Positions 8,853 through 18,200 of a DNA stretch of 64,000 bases are shown piece by piece. The notes beneath the pieces are model-generated. The model ran no database searches. It worked only from the letters and a program-made list of their open reading frames with translations, and was not told the DNA's origin. The DNA comes from Lutibacter sp. (GTDB lineage: Bacteria > Bacteroidota > Bacteroidia > Flavobacteriales > Flavobacteriaceae). Numbering within the stretch: position 1 is the stretch's first letter; each line of letters starts with the position of its first letter. Location: positions 38,600 to 102,599 of the forward strand of contig NZ_JABDRI010000074.1 of NCBI RefSeq assembly GCF_013041805.1. Direction: 5' to 3'. The translations under genes were made by a program, and so were the position numbers.

Positions 8853-8963
8853 CTATTTAGGTTTAATAGTAATACCTGTCTTAGGTTTAATTGTAATACC
8901 TGTTTTTGGTTTAATAGTTATACCTGTTTTTGGCTTGATAGTCTCTTTTTCTGGCTTTGACAT
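8853..8963 (-). CDS. 36-residue microprotein built of KPKTGITI repeats
   Basis: ATG at 8963-8961 opens a 36-codon frame ending in TAG at 8853. The product starts MSKPEKETI and continues with three full copies of the octapeptide KPKTGITI and a final KPK. The underlying 24-base units differ from each other only at third codon positions (AAG/AAA, CCA/CCT, ATA/ATT, ACT/ACA), and every difference is synonymous, which is strong evidence that the peptide is translated and under selection. It has its own downstream terminator and a palindrome 24 bases upstream that recurs before the TIR gene. No signal peptide or membrane segment is present; it is very basic with alternating Thr/Ile as in a beta strand. 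I recognise no family. It could be a ligand, substrate, toxin/antidote or scaffold peptide for the adjacent TIR/caspase locus; this is speculation. Confidence 0.75.
   Translation of the reverse strand: MSKPEKETIKPKTGITIKPKTGITIKPKTGITIKPK
8865..8936 (-). repeat. Three tandem 24-bp coding repeats
   Basis: Units at 8936-8913, 8912-8889 and 8888-8865 on the minus strand each encode KPKTGITI, with a partial fourth unit (KPK, then stop). Neighbouring units differ by three bases, all synonymous. The array could change copy number by slippage without breaking the frame, because the unit is a multiple of three. Confidence 0.9.
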
Positions 8964-8987
8964 TTTAAATATTTTTTAGTTAATATT

Positions 8988-9004
8988 TTACTATATTAGT
9001 GAAA
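8988..9004. promoter_or_regulatory. Palindrome, copy 1, upstream of the microprotein and the TPR gene
   Basis: TTTACTATATTAGTGAA is an inverted repeat of 7+3+7 bases with one mismatch. A perfect version lies before the TIR gene at 13938-13954, and the two loci share the 16-base ATTTTACTATATTAGT exactly. It sits 24 bases upstream of the microprotein start (minus) and 65 bases upstream of the TPR gene (plus), so it could be an operator controlling both. The core TATATTAG is also one mismatch from the TAnnTTTG -7 box, so a promoter role is an alternative. The rest of the 8964-9069 spacer is AT-rich without other clear signals. Confidence 0.6.
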
Positions 9005-9069
9005 ATTTTTCAGTATTCCAATTTTTCAAGTTGTTATATTGCAGTAAATAAGTTATTTAATTGATTTAA

Positions 9070-11070
9070 ATGAATATAAAGAATTTTTTAAAAGAGTGTA
9101 ATGATAAGGAAGTTTTTAAAAAACTTTCAATTTATATTGTTTCTAGTTGGGTACTTATTCAAGTTTTAGCTGTTACGTGGGAACCTCTTGGTCTTTCAAA
9201 AAAATCAGTCACCTATTTACTAATTATATTATTAATTGGTTTTCCAATTAATATATTTTTAGTTTGGCGCTATCACTTAGTAGGTTTAGACTATAAAAAT
9301 AAGAAATTAAATGAAGAAGGTAACTTAGTTAAAGTAGAACTTAAAAATAGTCCATTTCATAAAATGTACTTCTATATTTTGGGGATTATTAGTGTTTTAT
9401 CATTTTTATCTGCTTTACTGATTATTCAAAATAATTTTTCTACACCAAAAATTTCAGATAAAGAAGAGTCAATAAATAATCTAAATGATAAAATAGCTGT
9501 ACTTAGATTTGGGAATAATACAGGTGATGAAAAATATGATATTATCGGGAAAATGACTTCAGATTGGATAATACATGGCATCTCTGAAAATAATGTAGGT
9601 CAGGTTATATCTCCTGAAATTATAGATAATTATTTACTTCAAATAAATAATGCATCTGATTCTTCAGCTCCAATTGACAACAAGAGTGTAATTAATGAAT
9701 ATTTCAATGCAGGTAAGCTTATTTCTGGAAATTTTTATTTAGAAAACGAAAAATTATTGTTTCAAGGAACAATAACAAATAGCGCTGAGGATACGCAATT
9801 GATATCATTTAAATTAATAGAATGTGATTCTAAATCACCGTTAGAATGTATTGAAAAATTGAATCAACTTATTTTAGGATTTTTAATAACAGAAGAAAAT
9901 AAAAAAGCGAATTTACAACCAGGCTCTCCTCCTAAATTTGAAGCTTACAAATATCTTTATGAAGCAAAGGCGACAATAGATGATCCTATAAAATATGTTG
10001 AATTGCTCGATAAATCTATTGAAGCCGATTCTAACTATTTTGAACCGAAGGTTGAAAGAGTAGCACATTATTTCAATACAGGAGATTTTAAAAAATCAGA
10101 TTCTTTGTTAAAAACAATTAATCCAACATCGTTTGCAAACCTAAGACAACAAAATTTGCTAAATATGTATGAGGCATTATTGCGAGGTCAAAACGATAAA
10201 GTTTATTATTACTCAAAAAAGGAATATGATATTACTCCATTTGATTTGTCAACGAATTCAGGTAATATGACAATTGCATTGCAGTTTGTAAATAAACCTG
10301 AAGACGTGATTGCTATTTTTAATGAAATTTCAACTAAAGGAATGGAAATTGAAAATTGTGCTTTTTGTAAAGATAGAATTTATATAAAAGCATTATCAGA
10401 AATTGAATTAGGTAATTATGATGACGCTATTGATTTACTGACTGAAATTAATAAAACGGTGGATGAAAATCAATTAAAAAAACCATTGTTTTCAGCGCTC
10501 ATTCGTTCTGGTGAAAATAAAGAAGTTGAAGACTTAATTTCAAAATTAGAATATAAAGAATTTTCTGAGATACAAGAGTTATACCTGTATATAGGGAATG
10601 AATATTTGTTACTAAAATCAATAGATCTGGCAGAAGTTTATTTTAATAAATTGATTCAATCGGCTAGTATTAAACAGAATGACGAAAATTTAGCATTAGC
10701 CTATTTTTATAATCAAAATTTTAAAAAAGCTAAAAATCACTTTGAAAGAGTATTAAAAAAAGATCCTTTAAATGCAGAGTTACTTTCTAAGCTTGCAAGT
10801 TCTCAATTCAAAAATAACCAACATCAAGAGTCTGAAGAAACGCTTAAAAAAATTAGATTACAACAATCTGATTATCAATTTGGAACTATTGATTATGCTT
10901 TAGCACAGTATTATGCAACTATTCGTGAAGACAATAAAGTATTTGAACATTTAACACAAGCAGTTGCTCATGGATATTTATTTACACCAAATTCATATAT
11001 GAATGACCCAATATTTGTTGACTATTTTAATGATGACCGATTTAAAAATGTTTTGAACTTTTGGCATTAA
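9070..11070 (+). CDS. Membrane TPR protein with TolB/FlgO-like module
   Basis: A 666-residue protein. The N-terminus (FLKECNDKEVFKKLSIYIVSSWVLIQV) is the membrane anchor seen in many bacterial TPR proteins that otherwise carry adenylate cyclase or CadC-type DNA-binding domains. Membrane spans are near residues 18-38, 47-66 and 100-120. Residues 141-265 begin with KIAVLRFGNNTGDEKYDIIGKMTSDWI, resembling the IAVLPFxNxSGD TolB-N/FlgO-like module. The remaining 400 residues are helical TPR-like repeats. No enzymatic motif is visible. It is probably an envelope sensor or scaffold. It heads a run with the small membrane protein (35-base gap) and the caspase fusion (5-base gap), so the three are likely one operon. 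Confidence 0.75.
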   Translation: MNIKNFLKECNDKEVFKKLSIYIVSSWVLIQVLAVTWEPLGLSKKSVTYLLIILLIGFPINIFLVWRYHLVGLDYKNKKLNEEGNLVKVELKNSPFHKMYFYILGIISVLSFLSALLIIQNNFSTPKISDKEESINNLNDKIAVLRFGNNTGDEKYDIIGKMTSDWIIHGISENNVGQVISPEIIDNYLLQINNASDSSAPIDNKSVINEYFNAGKLISGNFYLENEKLLFQGTITNSAEDTQLISFKLIECDSKSPLECIEKLNQLILGFLITEENKKANLQPGSPPKFEAYKYLYEAKATIDDPIKYVELLDKSIEADSNYFEPKVERVAHYFNTGDFKKSDSLLKTINPTSFANLRQQNLLNMYEALLRGQNDKVYYYSKKEYDITPFDLSTNSGNMTIALQFVNKPEDVIAIFNEISTKGMEIENCAFCKDRIYIKALSEIELGNYDDAIDLLTEINKTVDENQLKKPLFSALIRSGENKEVEDLISKLEYKEFSEIQELYLYIGNEYLLLKSIDLAEVYFNKLIQSASIKQNDENLALAYFYNQNFKKAKNHFERVLKKDPLNAELLSKLASSQFKNNQHQESEETLKKIRLQQSDYQFGTIDYALAQYYATIREDNKVFEHLTQAVAHGYLFTPNSYMNDPIFVDYFNDDRFKNVLNFWH

Positions 11071-11105
11071 CTAATTTTTAAAAACTAACTAACTAAATCA
11101 AATTT

Positions 11106-11669
11106 ATGGCTTTTCAAGATTCTACCGAAGAGGTTAAAGAAGTATGGACAACTTTAGAATTTATTAGTAGTATTATAGGGCATATTATTTGGCCTATAAC
11201 CATGCTAATTATTTTTTGGATTTTCAGAAAACATTTTTCAAATATAATGAATAAGTTAAGTGGTATAGACGCCACTGCTACTGGAATTTCATTAAAATTT
11301 GATCAAGAAATTGATGAAGCAATTGGTGAAAATTTGACGGAACAAACACCTCGATTAATAGCGAAGCAAGCTATGAAAATTGGCGAGAAAAGACCATCTT
11401 TTAAAGAGGTAACACCATATCATCAAATGATGAACATAAGAGATGGTTTAAACCATAGAATTATTCTAAAAGCGCAAGAAAATGATATTTCATCTCAAAA
11501 TAAAACTAATATAGATTTGAAAGACGAATTATTGAAAGCTGAAGCTATTTCATTTCAACAGGCAAAATTATTTCAAACCTTACTGCAATTAACAAACTCA
11601 AATTTTACTAATATCACACAATCACAAGTCAATAAGGTAAAATTGTTATACAGTAATTTAAAATTATAA
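11106..11669 (+). CDS. Small single-span membrane protein of unknown function
   Basis: A 187-residue protein with one membrane segment at about residues 19-40 (FISSIIGHIIWPITMLIIFWIF), then a short basic stretch (RKHF) and a cytoplasmic helical domain of about 140 residues. The topology predicts N-out or re-entrant, C-in, by the positive-inside rule. I recognise no domain. It lies between the TPR protein and the caspase fusion, with only five bases to the latter, so it is likely a membrane adaptor of the same system. The leader contains ACTAACTAACTAAAT shortly before the ATG, similar to the ACTAACTAAAT preceding the TIR gene. Confidence 0.75.
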   Translation: MAFQDSTEEVKEVWTTLEFISSIIGHIIWPITMLIIFWIFRKHFSNIMNKLSGIDATATGISLKFDQEIDEAIGENLTEQTPRLIAKQAMKIGEKRPSFKEVTPYHQMMNIRDGLNHRIILKAQENDISSQNKTNIDLKDELLKAEAISFQQAKLFQTLLQLTNSNFTNITQSQVNKVKLLYSNLKL

Positions 11670-11674
11670 TTTCC

Positions 11675-13897
11675 ATGAAAAAGTTAGAAAATGCGTATGC
11701 TTTAATAATAGGTGTAGAAGATCCAGAACTAAATACATATATAGATGCAAAAGCTATTTATGATATTTTGATTGATGAAAATCTTTCAGGCTACGATCCA
11801 AATAATATTATTTTAGTAACAGGAAAAGAATCTACAAAACAACATATATTAGATGCTTTTGATAAACTTCAAGAAATAACTAATGAGGACTCTTCTGTTT
11901 TTTTGTACTATACTGGTCATGGTGGATATGAATTTAATGAATACTTCATTCAGCCTTCTGATATGAGCAATGAAAGTGATGAAATATTTAAGGAAACTTG
12001 GATAAGTGCTAAGACTGTTAAGGATAAATTGGATGGGTTAAAATCTAAGCGATTAATATTTTTCTTAGATTGTTGTCATGCAGCTGGAATAACACAAGGC
12101 TTCAATTTGCATAACTCGAAAGAGGTTAAAAGTAAATCTTCATTAAGACCAAAGAGTTCTCAAATAAGAGATGGGCTGGGGCAAAAAATTGATAATGAGC
12201 GTGGAGTAACCATCGTTTCTTCGTGCTGGGAAGACCAAATCTCATTTCAACCAGAGGGTCAAAATAGTTTCTTTACAAAATGTATATTAGATGTTTTTCA
12301 AGGCAAACATAAATCTGAATTTAGGGATCCATTTATTCGAATTTATGAAGTTTTAGATTATATTCAATGGGAAGTTCCAAGATTAGCTGAAATGGTGGGT
12401 AAAAAACAGAACCCTTATGCTAATTTGCAAGCGTATGATAACTTTACCCTTAGTTATGTTCCGAAAAAAATTAGAGAAAAGCTTTCTGTGGAAAAATGGG
12501 AACAGCCAAATAAAGTTTCTAGTAAAGAATTAAAAGAAGTTGTTACCTCTTATAGACAAGATGAAAAGTCCAATAATTTGTTGCTTTTTATACATGGTTT
12601 TTCTGGTGAGGCTGCTGATACTTTTGGTATTATCCCTGAATTATTGATGAATGATAAAAGAATGGATGGTTGGGATATGAAGCCATTGGGTTTTTCACAA
12701 CATGTAAATCCAGAATTTGGAAAAGACATATGGGGTGGAACGAAAGACATTGATAAAATCGCTAAATTTTTAGCAAAATCATTTAAGTATAAATTTGATA
12801 AATACGATAGACTTGCCATTGTAGCGCATAGCCTTGGTGGTTTAATAGCTCAAAAAGCCATTTTAAGCTTAGATGAAGATTTAAGAAATAAGATATCACA
12901 TTTAATACTTATAGGTTCCCCTAATAATGGAATTAACCCAGATGTATTAGCAAATACTTTTGATAATAAATATTTACAATTAAGCAGTGATGGAGATTTT
13001 ATTAAATCCTTGCGCAGTAATTGGGATACTGAATTTAAGAATGATTATCCTTTTGAATTAAAAGTTGCCGCAGCTACCAATGATGAGTATGTAGCTATTG
13101 ATTCTTGTTTTGAACCTTTTGAGGATGACTATTGTGAAATGGTTGATGGTAATCACTTATCTATGGTTAAACCTAAAGATGAGTTTAATGATTGTTATCT
13201 ATTGATAGTAAATACATTAACAGGGAATAATTTTTATAATGAATATACAAATAAAGAGGAAATTAATTTAGCATTAGGTAAATATAATACCGTTGTTAAA
13301 AAGTTATTACCCGTTGTAAATTCAATTGATGCGAATGGATTAAAACGGCTTGTTTTTGCATTAGAAGGGCTCGATAGAAAAGAGGAAGCTTTAGAAATTT
13401 TAATAAGTCATCCGCTAGCTAAGAATAATTCAGACCTTTATGGTTTAATTGCTGGAAGATATAAGCGATTATATTTGAATACATATTCAAGTGAAGATGG
13501 AGATAAATCATTTGAGTATTACACGAAAGGGTATGAGCTTGCCATTCAAGCAAATAATTTAGATCAAATTTATTATCACGCAATCAATCTTGCTTTTTTA
13601 AGTCTTGTGAAGTATCATAATGAAAATGATATGCTCAAATATGCAAATAAAGCCATTGAAGCCGCAGAAGCTAGTAGTAAAAATGTTTGGCAGTTTGCAA
13701 CTTTAGCCGAAGCATATTTATACGCCAGAAAATTTGATAAGTCAAAAGAATATTATTTGAAGGCTACTAAAATGTCAGGAATAAGAGAAAAATTATCAAT
13801 GCATACTAATGCATATAAGGCTTATACAGTTTTAATGAGTACCGATAATCCTGAAGATGATTTTATAAAGTTTTTGTATGAACATTTCTTAATGTAA
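11675..13897 (+). CDS. Caspase-like peptidase fused to alpha/beta hydrolase and TPR repeats
   Basis: A 740-residue three-part protein. Residues 6-265 are a caspase (peptidase C14) domain: YALIIGVEDPE start, catalytic His82 in YYTGHGGY and Cys134 in FLDCCHAAG. Residues 300-515 are an alpha/beta hydrolase: LLLFIHGFSGE oxyanion region, nucleophile Ser386 in AHSLGG, LILIGSPNNG, and candidate His494 in GNHLS. The last 220 residues are TPR-like helices. Both active sites look intact. There is no signal peptide or membrane span, so it is cytoplasmic. A protease and a putative lipase/esterase in one chain suggest an effector that cuts protein and possibly membrane lipid, or a hydrolase domain used for protein binding. 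It sits five bases after the membrane adaptor and 88 bases before the TIR gene. Confidence 0.85.
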   Translation: MKKLENAYALIIGVEDPELNTYIDAKAIYDILIDENLSGYDPNNIILVTGKESTKQHILDAFDKLQEITNEDSSVFLYYTGHGGYEFNEYFIQPSDMSNESDEIFKETWISAKTVKDKLDGLKSKRLIFFLDCCHAAGITQGFNLHNSKEVKSKSSLRPKSSQIRDGLGQKIDNERGVTIVSSCWEDQISFQPEGQNSFFTKCILDVFQGKHKSEFRDPFIRIYEVLDYIQWEVPRLAEMVGKKQNPYANLQAYDNFTLSYVPKKIREKLSVEKWEQPNKVSSKELKEVVTSYRQDEKSNNLLLFIHGFSGEAADTFGIIPELLMNDKRMDGWDMKPLGFSQHVNPEFGKDIWGGTKDIDKIAKFLAKSFKYKFDKYDRLAIVAHSLGGLIAQKAILSLDEDLRNKISHLILIGSPNNGINPDVLANTFDNKYLQLSSDGDFIKSLRSNWDTEFKNDYPFELKVAAATNDEYVAIDSCFEPFEDDYCEMVDGNHLSMVKPKDEFNDCYLLIVNTLTGNNFYNEYTNKEEINLALGKYNTVVKKLLPVVNSIDANGLKRLVFALEGLDRKEEALEILISHPLAKNNSDLYGLIAGRYKRLYLNTYSSEDGDKSFEYYTKGYELAIQANNLDQIYYHAINLAFLSLVKYHNENDMLKYANKAIEAAEASSKNVWQFATLAEAYLYARKFDKSKEYYLKATKMSGIREKLSMHTNAYKAYTVLMSTDNPEDDFIKFLYEHFLM

Positions 13898-13937
13898 ATA
13901 GCTGATTATAAAATGATTTAATCATGATGTAATAAAT

Positions 13938-13954
13938 TTTACTATATTAGTAAA
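13938..13954. promoter_or_regulatory. Palindrome, copy 2, upstream of the TIR gene
   Basis: TTTACTATATTAGTAAA is a perfect 7+3+7 inverted repeat 31 bases before the TIR start codon. It shares 16 contiguous bases with the copy at 8985-9000. Its core TATATTAG (13943-13950) could serve as a degenerate -7 box, giving a leader of about 30 bases, though no TTG lies at the expected -33 distance. A shared operator binding a dimeric regulator is the other reading. I found no third copy in the window. Confidence 0.6.
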
Positions 13955-13985
13955 CAAATACTACTACTAACTAAATTTTTTTATT

Positions 13986-15185
13986 ATGTCTTCGAATACT
14001 ATTTTTATTAGTTATTCTCGAAAGGATGCTGATTTTGTAGCAAAATTCACTCAAAGCTTAAGAGAAGCTGGCGCAACTTTGTGGCTAGATAAACAAATAA
14101 GGCCTGGTGGTCATTGGGATGCTTCAATTGAGTTAGCCTTAGAAACTTGCCAAGATGTGATTTTGATCATGTCAAAAAACTCTGTAGAATCTGGAAATGT
14201 AATGGATGAAATTTCTTATGCATTGGAAGAAAGAAAGCGTGTTATTCCTATAAAAATTGAAGAGTGCGATGTTCCATTCAGATTAAGAAGAATTCAGCAT
14301 ATTGATTATTATTTGAATGAAGAAAACAGCATGAAGCTTTTGCTATCAACTTTAGATGTTAAACCACTTAAACCTGTTGATTCTCAAAATATTATTACTC
14401 CCAAATCTGGTATTGAGATAAAAAAGGAACCTGAAAAAGCTTTTAACGAAAAAAAAGAACAAGTTAAAACTGTAGATAAAAAGAACATTGAAGAAAAAAA
14501 AGAGTCTTTTCCTAAAGATACTGCTTCTAAAAAAAAGAGTAATTTACTATTGTATGGTATCGGAGTTGCAGTGATTGCGGCAGGTGCATTTTTTATGACC
14601 CAAATGGGCGGTGAAATTGATAACAAAGATAAAGAAGACGTTATTCCCATTGAGCCTATAGCAGTTATAACTGATGCTGAGGATTATGCTAAAATAGGTG
14701 AAAGTATAGAAATAATAGATTATGAAACTCATTTAGCGAACTTTCCTAATTGTGAGCACAGCAATGAGATAAATTTAATTTTAAATGAGCTAAGAGCTGT
14801 TGCAGAAGAGGAAAATGAGTACAATGTTGCCGTTTCACAAAATACTTCAACGGCTATCTTAAATTATTTAATGAAATATAAAAAGAACGCTATCTTTTAT
14901 GAAAATGCGTTAACGGAGTTAGATAGGTATTTTACGAAAACTGGGTTTGTTCAGTTTTCTGCATCAAATGGAGAATTATATTTCACAATTTTTGAAGATG
15001 AGACTGGATTTACACCAGAAGTAAATGATTTAATTTTTGCAAGAACGCAACGATTCATTCACAAAGGACCTTATGGTTCTCCAGGATTTGGAAATAAAAT
15101 TCATAGTACATCCAAAGACGAAGTCTTTAAAGTAATAGATGTTCAAATGAGCGGAACGGCCTATTGGATACAAGTCTCTTTTTAA
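13986..15185 (+). CDS. Membrane-tethered TIR-domain protein
   Basis: A 399-residue protein. Residues 4-115 form a bacterial TIR domain (IFISYSRKDADFVAKF, LWLDKQIRPGGHWDASIELAL). Glu75 in MDEISYAL corresponds to the catalytic glutamate of TIR NADases (SARM1 has KEIVTAL there), so NAD-cleaving activity is likely. A charged linker rich in Lys/Glu (140-185) leads to one membrane span (about 186-206), and the C-terminal 190 residues would be outside the cytoplasm. These contain two degenerate repeats of the form x-YxxxLxxFPNxxHSNEI (around 240-310) and a beta-rich, SH3-like end. It is separated from the caspase gene by 88 bases with its own palindrome. It could act as a membrane sensor whose cytoplasmic TIR makes a nucleotide signal. 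Confidence 0.88.
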   Translation: MSSNTIFISYSRKDADFVAKFTQSLREAGATLWLDKQIRPGGHWDASIELALETCQDVILIMSKNSVESGNVMDEISYALEERKRVIPIKIEECDVPFRLRRIQHIDYYLNEENSMKLLLSTLDVKPLKPVDSQNIITPKSGIEIKKEPEKAFNEKKEQVKTVDKKNIEEKKESFPKDTASKKKSNLLLYGIGVAVIAAGAFFMTQMGGEIDNKDKEDVIPIEPIAVITDAEDYAKIGESIEIIDYETHLANFPNCEHSNEINLILNELRAVAEEENEYNVAVSQNTSTAILNYLMKYKKNAIFYENALTELDRYFTKTGFVQFSASNGELYFTIFEDETGFTPEVNDLIFARTQRFIHKGPYGSPGFGNKIHSTSKDEVFKVIDVQMSGTAYWIQVSF

Positions 15186-15196
15186 AGAAATCAATG

Positions 15197-15242
15197 ATAT
15201 AAAAAGCGGAATAGTAAATATTTACTATTCCGCTTTTTATAT
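15197..15242. terminator. Perfect 46-base palindrome, bidirectional terminator
   Basis: The stretch is its own reverse complement over 46 bases, with arm core AAAAAGCGGAATAGTAAAT at 15201-15219. It lies between the converging TIR gene (plus) and the VPS10 gene (minus), with T-runs on both strands. It marks the right boundary of the TIR/caspase locus. Confidence 0.88.
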
Positions 15243-15266
15243 TAAAGTATAAACTAAAACAATATT

Positions 15267-18200
15267 TTAATCCATTTTTAGTGCGCCAATACCGGCTTCC
15301 CAAAGTTTTTTATTATAGCCTGGTATTGATGAATTTATCAAAGTAGTTGCTTCCTCTTTTAACTGAATCCATTGTGCATCTAATTCAGCTTTTCTATCTA
15401 TTGATGATTTATTAACCCTTGGAATAGCACTCTCAGTTTGGTTAATAAGGTATAAATATTCAGCAGTAAACTTATTAGGGAAATTTTCAACATCATCGTA
15501 AGCTTTAGACTTTCGTTGAACCATTGCTTCGTCCCAGGTAACTAATTTCTTTAATAAGTTATTTCCATTAGCTAGTAATTCACTACCATTCGTTTCATTC
15601 AATTTTAAATTTGTTACAATTTTTTTAACTTCTTCTTGAATAATTTTTAGTTTATTCACAGTTAAATGCATTTCAGTTAAAGAGTTTTCCATTTCTGTCA
15701 TAAATGTATCATAAACGTAGTATTGATTCATTGGAACACCATAATTAGGATTTTCTACTATTTGAACTTTTGAGTTTAAAACTACATCTTCTATTTTTAA
15801 ATCAATTGTATAAGATCCGGGTGTAACTTTATGTCCTCTGTAACTCGCTTCTAAATATACTTCAGGAATTCCGGGCATCATTGGGTAACGCATATCCCAA
15901 ACAAATCTATTTAAGCCTTCATTTTTTGAAAGCGTTGGAGCAGGAGAAGGTCCGCCAGCATACCTTTTAAAAGTATTATTTTTTATGGAACTTATAGTTC
16001 TAATTAATTCGCCTTTTTCATTTTTTATATCTAATGAAATTTCAACTGAATCAGATAGTTTTTCAAGGTTATAATAAATTACAACACCATTTGCAGGATT
16101 CACACCTTCAAAAAGGTCTGTTCCATCAAATTTTGAATTAGTTGAATTAAGAGGGCTTCTCCAAGATCCATAGTAGGTGTCTTCAGGCTTGTAAAGTTTA
16201 TTTGTAGTATCCTTTTGATATTGAGATAAAAGTCCTAAGTCGTCTAAAATCCAAAATGATCTACCTGAAGTAGCAACTAATAAATCTCCTTTATGCACCA
16301 TTAAATCGGTAATTGGTGTAACTGGTAAATTTAATTGAAATGGCTCCCAAAATTTTCCTCCATTCCAAGAAATATAAATTCCTGTTTCAGTACCTGCAAA
16401 AAGTAAATCTTTTCTATCTGAATCTTCTCGAACAACTCTTGTAAAAGAACCATATGGAATTCCAGCACTTATATTTACCCAAGATTTACCATAATTTTCA
16501 GTTTTGTAAATAGCAGGCGTATAGTCATTAAATTTGTAACGAGTAGTTGCAATATAAGCTGTGCCTGGATTATGAGGAGATACTTCAATAGAATTAATTA
16601 AACATTCTTGAAGTCCTTTTGGTGTAACATTTACCCAATTTTTACCATCATCTTTAGAGATATATACAAATCCATCATCACTCCCTGTCCAAATAATTCC
16701 TTTTTCAAAAGGTGACTCTAAAATATAGCTTAGCGTTCCATAGTTTTCTGCACCAACAGCTTCATTGGTATAAGGCCCACCACCATTTCCTTGTTTTTCA
16801 TCTATATTTCTTGTTAAATCTGGTGAAATTTCTTCCCAAGTTTCACCCATATCAGTTGTTTTTAAAACTAATTGAGCACCGTGATAAAAGGTATTAGGGT
16901 TATGTTTAGATCTAATTATTGGCGCATTCCAATTGTAGAGATATTTCATATTTCTAGCTTCTCTTCCTAAATATTGAATAGGAGCGGCCATAATATTAGT
17001 ACTCGCCTTTGATTTCATATCTAGTACTTCTATTGTGCCCAAATAACTACCACCCATAACATATCTAGGATTGTCAGGATCAAAAGCTAAAAAAGCGCTT
17101 TCACCACCTGCACAATCTGTCCAATCTTGAGTAGAAATGCTACTTCTACCTTCTGATAGACTCGCTATTTTTACAGAATAATTATCTTGCTGCCCGCCAT
17201 ATAAGTTATAAGGAAATAAATTATCTGCATTTACACGATAAAATTGTGCAGTAGGCATATTTGATTGCCCAGACCAACTTTCACCATTGTTAAAAGAAAT
17301 AAAAGCACCACCATCATCTGCAATAACCATATTGTTAGCATTTTTTGGATGTATCCATAAATCATGGAAATCACCGTGAGTACCACTTAGTAACTCCCAA
17401 TTTTTACCGCCATCAATTGATCTTAATGCTGATGCACTTAAAACATACACTACATTTTCATTTGTTGGATCAACAAATACCTCTGTATAATACCACGCTC
17501 TTTGCGTTAAACGATTGTCATCACTCACTCTAGTCCAATTCATTCCGCTATTTGTAGAAACAAATAATCCTCCTAAATCTTTATTGCTATCACTTTCAAT
17601 AAGTGCATAAACGGTATTTGAATTTGAACGACTTACGGCAATAGCCATTTTACCTTTCTCTTTTGGTAAACCCTCGTGAATTTTAAACCAACTTTCACCA
17701 CTATCAACAGATTTATAAAGTCCGCTACCTTCACCACCGCTAATAATTTTCCAAGGTTTACGTTGGTGTTCCCACATTGCTGCATACATGATTTCAGGGT
17801 AATTCATATCCATTGATAGTTCTACACCACCGGTTAGTTCATTTACAAATAGCACATTTTTCCAAGTTGCTCCTCCGTCAATAGATTTATAAATTCCACG
17901 CTCTTTTGTTGGACCATATAAAGCTCCTTGCGCCGAAACAAAAACAATATTTGGATTGGTAGGATGAATTACTATTCTTGAAATATGTTGTGTTTTATCT
18001 AATCCAATTTTTTTCCAAGTTTTTCCTGCATCTGTAGATTTATATACACCATCTCCATATGATGTCATGACACCTCTTACCGCATGTTCACCCATTCCAC
18101 AATACACAATGTTTGGACTGGACTCAGAAACTGCTACAGCACCAACAGAACCCGTTTTAAAAAACCCATCAGAAATATTATTCCAACTTACACCAGCATC

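Noticed and set aside
8865..8936. 24-bp repeats as a CRISPR-like or iteron array
   Set aside because: There are no unique spacers, the period is a multiple of three, and all differences are synonymous in one frame, which fits a coding repeat.
12550..12819. 89-codon minus-strand frame inside the caspase fusion gene
   Set aside because: It is a shadow of the hydrolase-coding region, with no start signal or domain; the plus-strand gene explains the sequence fully.
13938..13954. Palindrome before the TIR gene as a terminator of the caspase gene
   Set aside because: The stem is only 7 bp and AT-rich with no T-run, and a near-identical copy lies upstream of other genes at 8988, so a regulatory role fits better.
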